The position numbers were made by a program, and so were the translations under genes. Shown in pieces: positions 42,294 through 52,363 of a stretch of 64,000 nucleotides of DNA; positions within the stretch are counted from its first letter, which is position 1, and each line of letters opens with the position of its first letter. The notes beneath the pieces were generated by a model, which was given only the letters and a program-made list of their open reading frames with translations, was not told the DNA's origin and searched no databases. Origin of the DNA: Oceanimonas sp052119705 (GTDB lineage Bacteria; Pseudomonadota; Gammaproteobacteria; Enterobacterales; Aeromonadaceae); contig NZ_JBGQOP010000016.1 of the NCBI RefSeq assembly GCF_052119705.1, positions 1-64,000 of the forward strand, given 5' to 3'.

Positions 42294-44330
42294 TTATAAG
42301 CCTAACTTATCCAATAACCCCGGTAACTTATCGCCGAGCTTTTGGTTGAGCTTATCACCGAGTTTATCGCCCAGCTTCTCTTCGAGCTTGCGCTTGAAAC
42401 GCTCGGCCTCTTTGTCGGCTTTTTCACTTAAATACACATCAAACACTTGTTGTAAATCTAAGCGGTATTGCGGGTCTTTATAGGAGCCGCTAATACGGAT
42501 AGGCAAAAGGATATTTTTTAGCTCGTCCAGCTCTTCACCGTCTTGGCCCTTAATACTGCCGACGATAGCGGTATTTAACAGGACATCCAGCGACTCGTCG
42601 GCAAGCTTAGTATTACCTTGGCCGTCGATGCGCAGTAAGGGCGAGGCCAAGTACAGATTGTCTGTGCTCACCACGCCTTTTTTAATGGCGAAATCTGCTG
42701 TCAGGGCGCTAAAGTCGGTTTTTTCGACGTCTTCTTTTGCCGGTAACGGCAAGCCTTTTATTTGGGCGTGCGCACGGCGAATAAGCGCGGCGATATTCAC
42801 GCCTTCTACGGCACCGTCTGCCACGCTGATATTAGCGGTGCCGGTGAGGTCCTTTTGCAATTGCTCGACGCTAAAGCCTGCCCCTTTTACATCCACGTTG
42901 ATATCCGCACGGCCTTGAATGTAGTCGAGCTTGGTGGCGGCACTCAGTAGCGCATCGGCATTTACGCCAGTCAGTACATTGTTCATGCTAAAACGAGTGG
43001 GATCAGCGGTAAAGTCGAGCTTGATGTCGGCGTCCACTTGGCCTTCATACAACTGGGCTTGCAGCGGCTTAAACTCAAGCTTGCCTTGCGTCGATTTAAT
43101 ATGCACATCCAACTGATCAAGCTCTATGCCCTGCACTGTCACCTTATCGGCTTTCAAGTCGCCCTCTAGGTTAATACCTTGCAATAAAGAACCGCTGGCA
43201 TCACTGGGCTTGGCTTTCGACAAGGTGCCCGGCACAGATGCGGTTGCCGTTTTTGTCTCTTGGCTGGCTACTTTAGCTTGGTTTGCTGTGTCTTTGTTCT
43301 TGGCTTTATTCTCTACCTTGGGTTGGCCTTTAGTCGGTGGCGTAACGCTGCGCCATTCTGCTTGCAGCGCGTCCACGTTTAACGAGTCAGTGTGCAAGTT
43401 AAAGCTCAGTTCAGGCAGCGCAAGGTGATTAACCATCAGCTGACCGGTTACCTTAAGCTCACCCGTCTCCAAGTTAAGCTCGGTAAACTCCGCCAGTTTT
43501 TTATCCAAGTCGTAGGCTAATTGCCCCTGTAACTTAAGCTGCTTATTGCCTGGTATGGCGCGGCCGGTGGCGCTAGCTTCAAAATTAAGGTTGCTTAACA
43601 GCAGGCGATTAAGCTCAGGCGCTAACCAAAAATCACCGTTCAGCAGAATATTGCCTTGCAGATCGTCGCTAAAGAGGTTGCCGGACAAGCTCAAAGGCAC
43701 GGTTTTATCAGGTGCAAAATCGTCCAATTTAACGTTAACGCGGGTCAGTCGAGTGAGCTTGCCCTTGGCCTGATTTTGCATCACCACTTCGGCATCTTGT
43801 ACATTCACACCTGCCAAGCTAAAGCTCATCGGCTCTTTGGCGCTGTTCGCCTCTGAGCTCTCATCGCTACCGGAATTAGGGGACGCAGAATCAGTTTCAC
43901 TGTTGCCACTGGCGCTATTATCAGACTGTTTTGCCGCCAACTCGCGTAGGTCATCAATGTTTGTCACGCCATCATTACGGGTAATTAACTGCAGACGCGC
44001 CTTATTTAATACCGCTTCACCGACTTCTAATCGATTGTTAAACAGCGGCTTTAGCGCCACATCTAAGCTGAGCTCGCCAATCGATAAGGTATTACCGCCC
44101 TCAAAGCCCGGTGGGTTTAATAAGGCGGTGTCGGTCACGGTAAAACCAATGGAGGGGAAAAAACGCCAGCTTAAATCACCATTAATCACTAAGGTGCGGC
44201 CCGTTTTTTCTTTGGTTTGTTCAATCAATACTCGCTTCACGCGGTCGGTATCTACCACCTGCGTTAATATGACACCTGCGAGCAAGATCAAAAGTAATAA
44301 GGCTCCCAGTCCATAGAGTAGCTTTTTCAT
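42294..44330 (-). CDS. asmA: AsmA family protein
   Basis: Large inner-membrane-anchored periplasmic protein (678 aa; E. coli 617) of the AsmA/VPS13-like group, implicated in outer membrane lipid homeostasis. One N-terminal membrane segment (LLYGLGALLLLILLAGVILTQ), the AsmA N-terminal domain with 'GDLSWRFFPSIGFTV', a low-complexity Ser/Asn/Glu insert near residue 140-165, a Lys/Ala/Thr linker near 340-375 and the C-terminal domain with 'NVDVKGAGFSVEQLQKDLTGTANISVADGAVEGVNI'. The tail repeats KLGDKL. It follows dcd by 23 nt, as in E. coli. Confidence 0.93.
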   Translation of the reverse strand: MKKLLYGLGALLLLILLAGVILTQVVDTDRVKRVLIEQTKEKTGRTLVINGDLSWRFFPSIGFTVTDTALLNPPGFEGGNTLSIGELSLDVALKPLFNNRLEVGEAVLNKARLQLITRNDGVTNIDDLRELAAKQSDNSASGNSETDSASPNSGSDESSEANSAKEPMSFSLAGVNVQDAEVVMQNQAKGKLTRLTRVNVKLDDFAPDKTVPLSLSGNLFSDDLQGNILLNGDFWLAPELNRLLLSNLNFEASATGRAIPGNKQLKLQGQLAYDLDKKLAEFTELNLETGELKVTGQLMVNHLALPELSFNLHTDSLNVDALQAEWRSVTPPTKGQPKVENKAKNKDTANQAKVASQETKTATASVPGTLSKAKPSDASGSLLQGINLEGDLKADKVTVQGIELDQLDVHIKSTQGKLEFKPLQAQLYEGQVDADIKLDFTADPTRFSMNNVLTGVNADALLSAATKLDYIQGRADINVDVKGAGFSVEQLQKDLTGTANISVADGAVEGVNIAALIRRAHAQIKGLPLPAKEDVEKTDFSALTADFAIKKGVVSTDNLYLASPLLRIDGQGNTKLADESLDVLLNTAIVGSIKGQDGEELDELKNILLPIRISGSYKDPQYRLDLQQVFDVYLSEKADKEAERFKRKLEEKLGDKLGDKLNQKLGDKLPGLLDKLGL

Positions 44331-44353
44331 GCATGTTTCCCGTGTCGATGTTT

Positions 44354-44935
44354 TTAGTCTTGGTTAATACGGCTAGCATCCGCGCCTTGCTGCGCCTTGT
44401 ATTTAGCGCTGGCACGACTCATATAAGGACGCTCAGCAGGGCCGGACATAGTCTCAAAGTTAATGGCACCGATCACCATGTGCGGGCGCAGCGCCAATGG
44501 CAGTTTGCCGCCGTTATAAAACTCGAGCACTATGCGCCCCGACCAACCCGGATCGATACGGTGCGCCGTGGCGTGCACCATTAAGCCTAGGCGAGCTAAC
44601 GATGAGCGGCCGTCTAGCCAACCCACTATGTTATCGGGCAGGGTGACGGATTCAAGGGTTACCGCCAGCGCTAATTCGCCAGGGTGCAAGAAAAAGGCAT
44701 CGCCGTCGGCAATAAAAATTTCATCACTCATCACGCTATCGATGGCAGCCGCCACTTCGCTCTTAGGGCCACTTAAGTCGATATAAGGCGCACTGTGAGC
44801 CTCAAACACCCGAAACTCATTGCCTAACAGCACATCTACGCTCACACCACTGATCCGCTCCGGATCCGGCTCCGGCGTCATGGTAATAATGCCATCAGCC
44901 AAATAACGCTTAATATCGCGGTCACAAAGACGCAT
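44354..44935 (-). CDS. dcd: dCTP deaminase
   Basis: Converts dCTP to dUTP, the main source of dTMP in proteobacteria. 193 aa as in E. coli. Conserved start MRLCDRDIKRYLADGII, active-site 'GRSSLARLGLMVHATAHRIDPGWSGRIVLEFYN' and C-terminal 'YMSRASAKYKAQQGADASRI'. Upstream of asmA in the same unit. Confidence 0.98.
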   Translation of the reverse strand: MRLCDRDIKRYLADGIITMTPEPDPERISGVSVDVLLGNEFRVFEAHSAPYIDLSGPKSEVAAAIDSVMSDEIFIADGDAFFLHPGELALAVTLESVTLPDNIVGWLDGRSSLARLGLMVHATAHRIDPGWSGRIVLEFYNGGKLPLALRPHMVIGAINFETMSGPAERPYMSRASAKYKAQQGADASRINQD

Positions 44936-44956
44936 GAAAATTCCTCAACTCATGAT

Positions 44957-45038
44957 AAAAAACCACCCTGCTCACGACGGCATTTGCCGCTGCACTCGCA
45001 ACGCTGACCTTTAGCCACAAAAATGCAGGCTGGGTGGT
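44957..45038 (-). terminator. Terminator-like inverted repeat after apbC
   Basis: Minus-strand arms 45025-45038 and 44962-44971 pair (one arm has a 4-nt bulge) and are followed by six T. The loop is long, about 53 nt, with internal structure. It covers most of the 141-nt apbC-dcd gap. Confidence 0.6.
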
Positions 45039-45076
45039 GAAGATTAAATTTGTCGCTTGATTAAATTGGCAGCGCA

Positions 45077-46150
45077 TTAAATCAAGCGCGTATATAGGCT
45101 AGTAGGGATGGCCTTGCCGCTAAAAAAGAGTCCGCTGGCAATGCGCGCCGCCATGGTCAGATAGGTGTGGGCTAAGGTGCCGTCTGGCTCGGCTATCATG
45201 GTCGGACGGCCCTTATCCATGTCCACACCAATGCGGGCATCTAATGGCAACTGGCCTAATAAGGGCACCTGATTTTTTTGCGAAACCCGCAAACCGCCGC
45301 CTTCGCCAAATAAGGCTTCTTGATGGCCACATTGGCCACAAATGTGATAGCTCATGTTCTCAATTACGCCCAGCACAGGCACGTTTACCTTGCGGAACAT
45401 GCTGATGCCTTTCACCGCATCCGCCAGCGCCACGTTTTGTGGCGTAGTCACAACCACGGCGGCGGTAGTGGGCACACTTTGGGAGATGGTAATTTGAATG
45501 TCACCTGTGCCCGGCGGCAGATCGACGATTAAATAGTCTAATTCGCCCCAGCGGGTTTCTTGCAATATTTGGGTGAGCGCCTTGCTGGCCATGGGTCCGC
45601 GCCAGATGGTGGCATCTTCTGCCCCCACCAAAAAGCCGATGCTGTTGGCCAACAGACCATGGGCCGCAATCGGTGCCATGGTTTTACCGTCCTCGCTGGC
45701 GGGCTTGGCACCCATCACGCCCAACATCATAGGGATAGAGGGGCCATATACGTCGGCATCTAAAATGCCCACCCGCGCGCCTAAGCGTTTCAAGGCCAGT
45801 GCCAAGTTCACGGCAGTGGTGGACTTGCCTACGCCGCCTTTACCGGAAGAAATAGCGATAATATTGCGCACCCCCGCCACGCCTTGGGCATCATTGGCGC
45901 GCGCCAAGGTGGCCACGTCCACGCTTAGCTGCCAGTCCACACTTTGGGCACCGCTGAGCTGGCATAATTTTTCGTCTAGCTGAATGAGCGCTGTGTCGAG
46001 CTGATAATCCACAAAGGGCAACACTAGCTTTATCACTAAGCGTGATTGTACAAGCGTAATGTCGCGCACCGCTCCGGTACTGACCAAGTCCTTCGCCCAG
46101 TGCGGTGGTATAAATTGTGCCAGCACGGCCATAATATCGTTATTATTCAT
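45077..46150 (-). CDS. apbC: Iron-sulfur cluster carrier protein ApbC/Mrp
   Basis: P-loop ATPase that binds and transfers Fe-S clusters. 357 aa from ATG 46150 (GAGGGG 9 nt upstream; the frame is open earlier). N-terminal MIP18-like domain, deviant Walker A SSGKGGVGKS, DADVYGPSIP, DLPPGTGD and the cluster-binding CGQC near the end. Divergent from metG, as in E. coli (mrp-metG). Confidence 0.96.
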   Translation of the reverse strand: MNNNDIMAVLAQFIPPHWAKDLVSTGAVRDITLVQSRLVIKLVLPFVDYQLDTALIQLDEKLCQLSGAQSVDWQLSVDVATLARANDAQGVAGVRNIIAISSGKGGVGKSTTAVNLALALKRLGARVGILDADVYGPSIPMMLGVMGAKPASEDGKTMAPIAAHGLLANSIGFLVGAEDATIWRGPMASKALTQILQETRWGELDYLIVDLPPGTGDIQITISQSVPTTAAVVVTTPQNVALADAVKGISMFRKVNVPVLGVIENMSYHICGQCGHQEALFGEGGGLRVSQKNQVPLLGQLPLDARIGVDMDKGRPTMIAEPDGTLAHTYLTMAARIASGLFFSGKAIPTSLYTRLI

Positions 46151-46389
46151 GCTCACTTGCCCCTCTATGACGGTATTAGGCACTCTAGCAAAAAGCCGGC
46201 AACGGTGAAACGTCCCCCGCGCACTCTGGGCGCTTAATCAGCCAATATACGACTTTTTATTGAGATTATTCTCCAGATCAGCCGCCTTTTAGCGCTTTGC
46301 ACCGGAAAAAGCCGCCAAAGTGTGTATAAGCGAAAAAAACTCGGGTAACATGTCCGACCCACCTTAATTGACTTAATAGAATGGACATT

Positions 46390-48447
46390 ATGGCTATCGA
46401 ACCACGTAAGATACTTGTCACCTGCGCCCTGCCCTATGCCAACGGATCTATCCACCTTGGCCATATGTTGGAGCATATTCAGGCCGATATCTGGGTTCGT
46501 TATCAGCGAATGCGAGGCCATACGGTTCATTTTATCTGTGCTGACGATGCTCATGGTACGCCCATTATGCTCAAGGCCAAGCAATTAGGCATAGCGCCAG
46601 AAGAAATGATCGCCGCCGTGCAAGCCGAGCACGAAGCTGACTTTGCCCGCTTTAATATCGGTTTCGATAATTATCACACCACACACAGCAATGAGAACCG
46701 TGAATTTGCCGAACTTATCTACGGTCGCCTCAAGAGCAACGGCTTCATTGAAAACCGCACTATTTCTCAGCTCTACGATCCTGAGCAAAACATGTTTTTG
46801 CCAGACCGTTTCGTCAAGGGTACCTGCCCTAAGTGCAAAGCCGAAGATCAGTACGGCGATAACTGCGAAGTATGCTCGGCCACCTACAGCCCAGCAGATC
46901 TGATTAACCCACGCTCTGCGGTATCGGGTGCGACGCCGGTCATGCGCGACAGCGAGCACTTCTTCTTCGATCTACCACAGTTTAGCGGCATGCTGAAAGC
47001 CTGGACTCGCTCCGGCGCCTTGCAAGAAGAAATGGCCAATAAGCTGGAAGAGTGGTTTGAAACCGGCTTGCAGCAGTGGGACATTACCCGTGATGCGCCC
47101 TACTTTGGCTTTGAAATTCCCGATGCACCAGGCAAATATTTTTACGTGTGGCTGGATGCGCCTATCGGCTATATGGGCTCGTTTAAGAACTACTGCGACA
47201 AGCGCGGCGATCTGAGCTTCGATGAATACTGGAATAAAGACAGCAGCACTGAGCTGTATCACTTTATCGGTAAAGACATCGTCTATTTCCATAGCCTGTT
47301 TTGGCCAGCCATGCTGGACGGCAGCGGCTTTAGAAAGCCGACCAATATCTTCGTGCACGGTTATGTAACGGTAGATGGCGCCAAGATGTCGAAGTCGAAA
47401 GGCACCTTTATTAAGGCCGACACTTATCTGAATCATTTAGATCCAGAGTGCCTGCGCTATTACTACGCCGCTAAATTGTCGAGCCGTATCGACGACTTGG
47501 ACTTAAACTTGACCGACTTTGTGGCCCGCGTGAACAGCGATGTGGTGAACAAATTGGTGAACTTGGCCTCACGCAATGCCGGCTTTATTGCCAAGCGCTT
47601 CGACGGCAAGTTAGCCGATACCTGCAGCGAGCCTGAGTTGTATGCTGAGTTTGCCGCCGCCGCCGAGCGCATTGGTCAAAGCTATGAACAGCGTGAATTT
47701 GGTCGTGCTATTCGGGAAATTATGGCGCTGGCGGATAAAGCCAACCGCTATGTCGACGACAAAGCCCCTTGGGTGTTAGCCAAGCAAGAAGGTAAAGACC
47801 AAGAGCTGCAAGATGTGTGCTCGGTAAGCCTGAACTTGTTCCGCGTGTTGATCACCTACTTAAAGCCGGTGATGCCAAAATTAACCGAGCGCGCCGAAGC
47901 TTATCTCAATATCGACTTAACCTGGGATGGCGTCGCCACACCGTTAGTAGCGCATCAGCTCAACGCCTTTAGCCCGCTGTTTAGCCGCATGGAAGCCGAT
48001 AAGATTGCCGCCATGGTGGAAGCCTCTAAAGAAGACTTGGCCGTGGAGCAAAGCACTGTCGTACCAAGTGCTGAACCAAGTGTTACGGTCACCACAGAGC
48101 TAGACTTGGATCCCATTAGCGAAACCATCAGCTTCGATGATTTTGCCAAAATTGACCTACGCATCGCGTTAATCAAAAAAGCCGAGTCTGTGCCCAAGGC
48201 CAATAAGCTGCTGCGCTTAGAGCTGGACTTAGGCGGTGAAACCCGCCAAGTGTTTGCCGGCATTAAGTCTGCGTATAATCCTGAAGATCTCGAAGGTAAG
48301 CTGACGGTAATGGTAGCCAACCTTGCCCCACGCCAGATGAGCTTTGGCTTAAGTGAAGGCATGGTGCTCGCTGCCGGCCCAGGTGGCAAAGACCTGTGGA
48401 TTTTAGAGCCTCATGCCGGTGCCAAGCCGGGAATGCGGATTAAGTAA
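46390..48447 (+). CDS. metG: Methionyl-tRNA synthetase
   Basis: 685 aa (E. coli 677). HIGH-type motif YANGSIHLGH, zinc-binding knuckle CPKCKAEDQYGDNCEVC, KMSKS near residue 332, anticodon-binding helices, then a C-terminal tRNA-binding (Trbp111/OB) domain from about 575 (ISFDDFAKIDLRIALI...). I take ATG 46390 (MAIEPRKILV) as start, where homologues begin; ATG 46381 three codons earlier is possible, and neither has a strong ribosome site. The linker before the OB domain is locally variable. A terminator follows. Confidence 0.97.
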   Translation: MAIEPRKILVTCALPYANGSIHLGHMLEHIQADIWVRYQRMRGHTVHFICADDAHGTPIMLKAKQLGIAPEEMIAAVQAEHEADFARFNIGFDNYHTTHSNENREFAELIYGRLKSNGFIENRTISQLYDPEQNMFLPDRFVKGTCPKCKAEDQYGDNCEVCSATYSPADLINPRSAVSGATPVMRDSEHFFFDLPQFSGMLKAWTRSGALQEEMANKLEEWFETGLQQWDITRDAPYFGFEIPDAPGKYFYVWLDAPIGYMGSFKNYCDKRGDLSFDEYWNKDSSTELYHFIGKDIVYFHSLFWPAMLDGSGFRKPTNIFVHGYVTVDGAKMSKSKGTFIKADTYLNHLDPECLRYYYAAKLSSRIDDLDLNLTDFVARVNSDVVNKLVNLASRNAGFIAKRFDGKLADTCSEPELYAEFAAAAERIGQSYEQREFGRAIREIMALADKANRYVDDKAPWVLAKQEGKDQELQDVCSVSLNLFRVLITYLKPVMPKLTERAEAYLNIDLTWDGVATPLVAHQLNAFSPLFSRMEADKIAAMVEASKEDLAVEQSTVVPSAEPSVTVTTELDLDPISETISFDDFAKIDLRIALIKKAESVPKANKLLRLELDLGGETRQVFAGIKSAYNPEDLEGKLTVMVANLAPRQMSFGLSEGMVLAAGPGGKDLWILEPHAGAKPGMRIK

Positions 48448-48448
48448 C

Positions 48449-48685
48449 GTAAAGTGTAAATAGTGAGGCGTGAGGGGCAAGACACCGAATGGGTAGCCGT
48501 GGTGTTTTGTCTTTTAGACTCACCTTAACCTGCTATAAAAGCCCAGTACACTGGGCTTTTTTGTGCTCGTCTTCCTGACCCACATCAGAAGCTCGTTTAG
48601 ATTTAAGGCGAGGTGTACAGACGATAGTAGAGATAGCGTAGGCGCCAATTGTAAAGCTTCCCCCCCTCACCATTCACGCCTCACT
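48449..48685. repeat. Inverted heptad-repeat pair between metG and sdaA
   Basis: Left arm 48449-48477 starts 2 nt after the metG stop and has four consecutive heptads beginning GTAA, GTAA, GTGA, GTGA. Right arm about 48661-48685 runs on the minus strand 15 nt after the sdaA stop with three heptads. A terminator for metG lies between. Confidence 0.8.
48537..48562 (+). terminator. Intrinsic terminator of metG
   Basis: Perfect 11-bp arms 48537-48547 and 48550-48560 with six T in total to 48562; A-rich on the other side, so it can also act for sdaA. Confidence 0.93.
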
Positions 48686-48700
48686 CCTAACAGCCCTTAA

Positions 48701-50110
48701 TTAGCATTCAATAATATTCACGGCCAAGCCGCCGCGGGCGGTTTCTTTGTATTTGCTCTTCATATCACGACCGGTTTCGCGCATGGTTTTAATGACTTTA
48801 TCCAGTGATACCTTGTGCTCGCCATCGCCACGCAGCGCGAGGCGGCTGGCATTAATGGCTTTTACCGAGCCCATGGCGTTGCGCTCAATACAAGGTACTT
48901 GTACCAGCCCACCAACCGGATCGCAGGTTAGGCCTAAGTTATGCTCCATGCCAATTTCGGCGGCATTTTCTACCTGATCCACAGTGCCACCCACAATGGC
49001 GGTGAGTGCGGCGGCGGCCATGGAGCAGGCCACGCCCACTTCGCCTTGGCAGCCCACTTCGGCCCCCGAGATAGAAGCATTTTCTTTGTATAAAATACCG
49101 ATAGCGGCGGCGGTTAAGAAATACTTCACCAACACCCCATCATCTACCGGTTGCACAAAGTGGTGATAATAATGCAACACCGCCGGAATAATGCCCGCTG
49201 CACCGTTAGTCGGTGCGGTAACCACACGGCCACCGGCGGCGTTTTCTTCATTAACCGCCATGGCATATAAGTCCACCCACTCCATCACAATTAAGGCATC
49301 TTGATTAAACGCCGACTCGCTGTTGAGCTTGGCCAGCAAGTCTGGTGCGCGACGGCGTAACTTTAAGCCACCGGGCAAAATACCTTTAGTGTTACAGCCA
49401 CGGGTCACGCAGTCTTGCATCACCTGCCAAAGCTGGCGCAGGCCTTGCAGAATATCTGACTCGCTGCGGTTTACCTTTTCATTGGCCAACATCAGCTCAC
49501 TCACCGACAAGCCGTGGCTATGGCACAGCGCCAGTAATTCATCGCCACTGTGAAACGGGTACGGCACCGGCTTAGCGCTGGACTCGGCGGCCGCACTCGC
49601 TTTGGTGTGGGCAAAGTCTTCGGCTTTAACAATAAAGCCGCCACCAATCGAGTAATAGGATTGTTCGGCTAATCGCTTTTCCTGACTTTCCGCTGCGTGT
49701 TCTGCATCAGCCGTAAAAGCCCGACAGGTCATGCCATTGCTGTGCAACGGTAAGGTCTTACGGCGATGAAAGACGATGGCGTTAGTGCGTGGGAAAATTA
49801 CCGAGTGACACTGATTTAATAACAGCCGCTCATCTTGCTCTACTTGAGATAAAAAGTCGGGGATAAGCTCAATGTCTATGGTGTCGGGTGCAAAACCGGC
49901 TAGGCCTAAGATCACCGCCTTGCCAGTGCCATGGCCGATGCCGGTTTGGCCTAATGAACCAAACAGTTCTACCTCAACGCGGCTGACTTGGCTCAATAGA
50001 CCCCGTTCGCTCAACGCCTGCACAAAGTCTTGAGCCGCACGCATCGGCCCCACGGTGTGAGAAGAAGACGGGCCTATGCCAATGCTGAACATGTCGAACA
50101 CGCTGATCAT
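48701..50110 (-). CDS. sdaA: L-serine ammonia-lyase
   Basis: Oxygen-sensitive 4Fe-4S enzyme that deaminates L-serine to pyruvate. 469 aa in the fused single-chain form: N-terminal beta domain (SVFDMFSIGIGPSSSHTVGPMRAA) and alpha domain with cluster cysteines in GCQGEVGVACSMAAAAL and GLTCDPVGGLVQVPCIERN. A short insert near residue 165-180 (AHTKASAAAESSAKP) is unusual relative to E. coli. Next gene upstream is nudL, the E. coli order. Confidence 0.96.
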   Translation of the reverse strand: MISVFDMFSIGIGPSSSHTVGPMRAAQDFVQALSERGLLSQVSRVEVELFGSLGQTGIGHGTGKAVILGLAGFAPDTIDIELIPDFLSQVEQDERLLLNQCHSVIFPRTNAIVFHRRKTLPLHSNGMTCRAFTADAEHAAESQEKRLAEQSYYSIGGGFIVKAEDFAHTKASAAAESSAKPVPYPFHSGDELLALCHSHGLSVSELMLANEKVNRSESDILQGLRQLWQVMQDCVTRGCNTKGILPGGLKLRRRAPDLLAKLNSESAFNQDALIVMEWVDLYAMAVNEENAAGGRVVTAPTNGAAGIIPAVLHYYHHFVQPVDDGVLVKYFLTAAAIGILYKENASISGAEVGCQGEVGVACSMAAAALTAIVGGTVDQVENAAEIGMEHNLGLTCDPVGGLVQVPCIERNAMGSVKAINASRLALRGDGEHKVSLDKVIKTMRETGRDMKSKYKETARGGLAVNIIEC

Positions 50111-50274
50111 AACGACTCCATAAATCGATAAGCAAGGATGATGTGGTGTGCTTAATAAGCGAGGCGCAGATCATCAACTAATTTTGAATTATTGTAGGGA
50201 TATTTGAGGATAAGCCCCAATGATATTTTAGAGGAGAGAAAATTAGCAGCGGAATGTGTGATTAAGATCGCGAG

Positions 50275-50838
50275 TTATCGAGCAATCTGCTGGGCGAATT
50301 GATGGATAACGGCGGCAGTGATGCCCCAAATCCATAATCCGTGCCAACGGATAAACACCACTTCATGGGTGTGGCCTTGGCGGCGCAACTGAAACAAATG
50401 GTGGTGGCGTAAATCCAGCAGATAATCGAGGGGGACCTGAAACACCTCATCGACCTCAGACGGATTAAGCGTAAACCGTGGTTGCCCTTCTATTAGGCCA
50501 ACAAAAGGCGTGAGTGCAAAGCCGGAAATCGTGTACTGAGCCTGCAATTGGCCTAAAGGCTGGCACAACTCCGGTAATAGGCCGATCTCTTCCCAGCTTT
50601 CACGCAGCGCCGTGTGCCACAGGCTGGCATCAGACGCATCCATGCGTCCACCGGGAAAGCTCACCTGTCCGGGATGCTGGCGCAACAATCGATTACGCCG
50701 AGTGAGCACCAGCTCCAAGCCCTGCCCCGTTTGCAGCAAGGGCATCAGCACAGCCGCAGGATGCGCATCCAGCGGCAAGTGCGGATCTGGCAGCGGCGCC
50801 AATAAATTAATGCGCGTTTTTAGTTCGTCTAAAGTCAT
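50275..50838 (-). CDS. nudL: CoA pyrophosphatase (Nudix), NudL
   Basis: 187 aa. The UPF0035 signature LLRQHPGQVSFPGGRMD precedes the Nudix box GGRMDASDASLWHTALRESWEEIGL (written with the family's own D in place of the first E). It hydrolyses CoA to phosphopantetheine and 3',5'-ADP in homologues. Between pabB and sdaA, as in E. coli. Confidence 0.94.
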   Translation of the reverse strand: MTLDELKTRINLLAPLPDPHLPLDAHPAAVLMPLLQTGQGLELVLTRRNRLLRQHPGQVSFPGGRMDASDASLWHTALRESWEEIGLLPELCQPLGQLQAQYTISGFALTPFVGLIEGQPRFTLNPSEVDEVFQVPLDYLLDLRHHHLFQLRRQGHTHEVVFIRWHGLWIWGITAAVIHQFAQQIAR

Positions 50839-50849
50839 GATTCAAACTT

Positions 50850-50880
50850 AGTAAAGGGTGAAGCGTAAAGAGTGAAGAGC
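50850..50880 (+). repeat. Heptad repeat upstream of nudL
   Basis: Four consecutive heptads (AGTAAAG, GGTGAAG type) on the plus strand between pabB and nudL, both of which are on the minus strand. Unlike most copies it does not follow a stop codon in sense. Confidence 0.65.
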
Positions 50881-50977
50881 ACAACATAATTAGCACCCCA
50901 TCCTGCTCCGCAGGGCCGTTATGTTTGTCTTTATCTGACAGCTTAAAGCTTACCGCTGTCAGCTGCCCGAAGGGCTG

Positions 50978-52363
50978 TTACAACTCAGCCAAAAGCGGTA
51001 AGATTTTACCCAGCTTATCAAATAACTCTTGATACTCGGCGTCCACTTCTGAGTCGGCGACGATACCGCCGCCAGCCCAGCAATAAAGCTGATCCAGCTC
51101 TGCTACTAGGGTGCGTATGGTAATGCTGGTGTCCATGCGCCCGTGGGCACTGATATAGCCAATGCTGCCGCAATAGGCGTGACGACGATGGGTTTCCAGC
51201 TCTTCGATTATGGCCATGGCCCGCACCTTAGGCGCGCCGGTAATGGAGCCGCCCGGAAAGGTGGCCGCCAATAAATCGCCACCTGAGAGTTCAGGATTAA
51301 GCTCGCCGGTAATGGTGGACACTAAATGATGCACCGCCGGAAAGGATTCGATGGCAAAGATTGAGGGCACCTTGACCGAGCCCGGCACGCAGACGCGGCC
51401 GATATCGTTGCGTAATAAATCCACTATCATCAAATTTTCGGCGCGATCTTTAGGCGCCACACTCAGCTCAGCGGCCAGTTGCAAGTCGAGCTCTGCATTG
51501 GCACCACGCGGGCGCGTGCCTTTAATGGGTTTGGTTTCGACGCGTCTGCCATCGAGGGCAATAAAGCGCTCCGGCGATAGGCTTAAAATAGTGCTGCTGG
51601 GTAATTGCAGAAAAGCAGAAAACGGCGCCTTGTTCTGGGCACTGAGCTGACGATAGGCCTGCCAGCTGTCGCCGCTAAAGCCTGCGTTAAAGCGCAGCGT
51701 TAAATTAATTTGATAGCAGTCACCGGCCCGCAAGTAATCTTGCACCTGATTAAAGCTGGCGGCATATTCAGCTTGGGTTTGGCTGGCTTGCCAGCGGCTG
51801 GTCAGTTTAAACGGCAACTGTGGCACTAAAGCCCTGGCGTGCAGAGCTTGCCACCACGCCAGCCGCGCGTTTAAGGCGGCCTCATCGCCTAACACCAATA
51901 GGTGCGCCTGCTGTTGTTCGAGATCGATAACCCAAGCCCAATCCACCAAGGCCACCGCCATGTCAGGTGTGGCCAGCTCATTGATGGCAAGACTGGGAAT
52001 ACGTTCTAAACGCCGCCCTAAGTCATAACTAAAAAGACCCAGCGCCCCGCCACAAAACGGCAGATGCGCAAACTCATGAGGGAGGGCCACCTCGCCTATC
52101 AGCGTATCTTGCCAATGCTTTAACAAGGCAAACGGCGACTCAGTTGAGCGGTAACGCTGCCCTTGGTGCTCAATCACTGTCTCTTCAGCTTGGGTAATTA
52201 AGGTGGCCAAGGGCTCGGCGCTAATAATATGAAAACGGCTATCCGTGCCTAAGGGCGCGCCCGACTCCAACAACATAGCCCAAGGTAAATGGGCAATTGG
52301 CGAAAAAAAATCATGCACAGCACCGCTAAACGCTTGGCTGTGGATCTGCAAGGACAGTCCCAT
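50978..52363 (-). CDS. pabB: Aminodeoxychorismate synthase component I
   Basis: Chorismate-binding enzyme that, with the PabA glutaminase, makes 4-amino-4-deoxychorismate. 461 aa. The N-terminal anthranilate-synthase-like domain is followed by the chorismate domain with YQINLTLRF, PIKGTRPRG (Lys nucleophile motif), APKDRAENLMIVDLLRNDIGRV and ATFPGGSITGAPKVRAMAIIEELE. ATG 52363 (GGA 8 nt upstream) is preferred over GTG 52375. The pathway continues with pabC in this window. Confidence 0.96.
   Translation of the reverse strand: MGLSLQIHSQAFSGAVHDFFSPIAHLPWAMLLESGAPLGTDSRFHIISAEPLATLITQAEETVIEHQGQRYRSTESPFALLKHWQDTLIGEVALPHEFAHLPFCGGALGLFSYDLGRRLERIPSLAINELATPDMAVALVDWAWVIDLEQQQAHLLVLGDEAALNARLAWWQALHARALVPQLPFKLTSRWQASQTQAEYAASFNQVQDYLRAGDCYQINLTLRFNAGFSGDSWQAYRQLSAQNKAPFSAFLQLPSSTILSLSPERFIALDGRRVETKPIKGTRPRGANAELDLQLAAELSVAPKDRAENLMIVDLLRNDIGRVCVPGSVKVPSIFAIESFPAVHHLVSTITGELNPELSGGDLLAATFPGGSITGAPKVRAMAIIEELETHRRHAYCGSIGYISAHGRMDTSITIRTLVAELDQLYCWAGGGIVADSEVDAEYQELFDKLGKILPLLAEL

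Noticed and set aside
43837..44316. 159-aa plus-strand frame opposite asmA
   Set aside because: Shadow of the asmA coding strand; no family resemblance.
46381..46389. Earlier ATG for metG (three codons upstream)
   Set aside because: Homologues start at the MAIEPRKILV methionine; the earlier ATG has no ribosome site, though it cannot be fully excluded.
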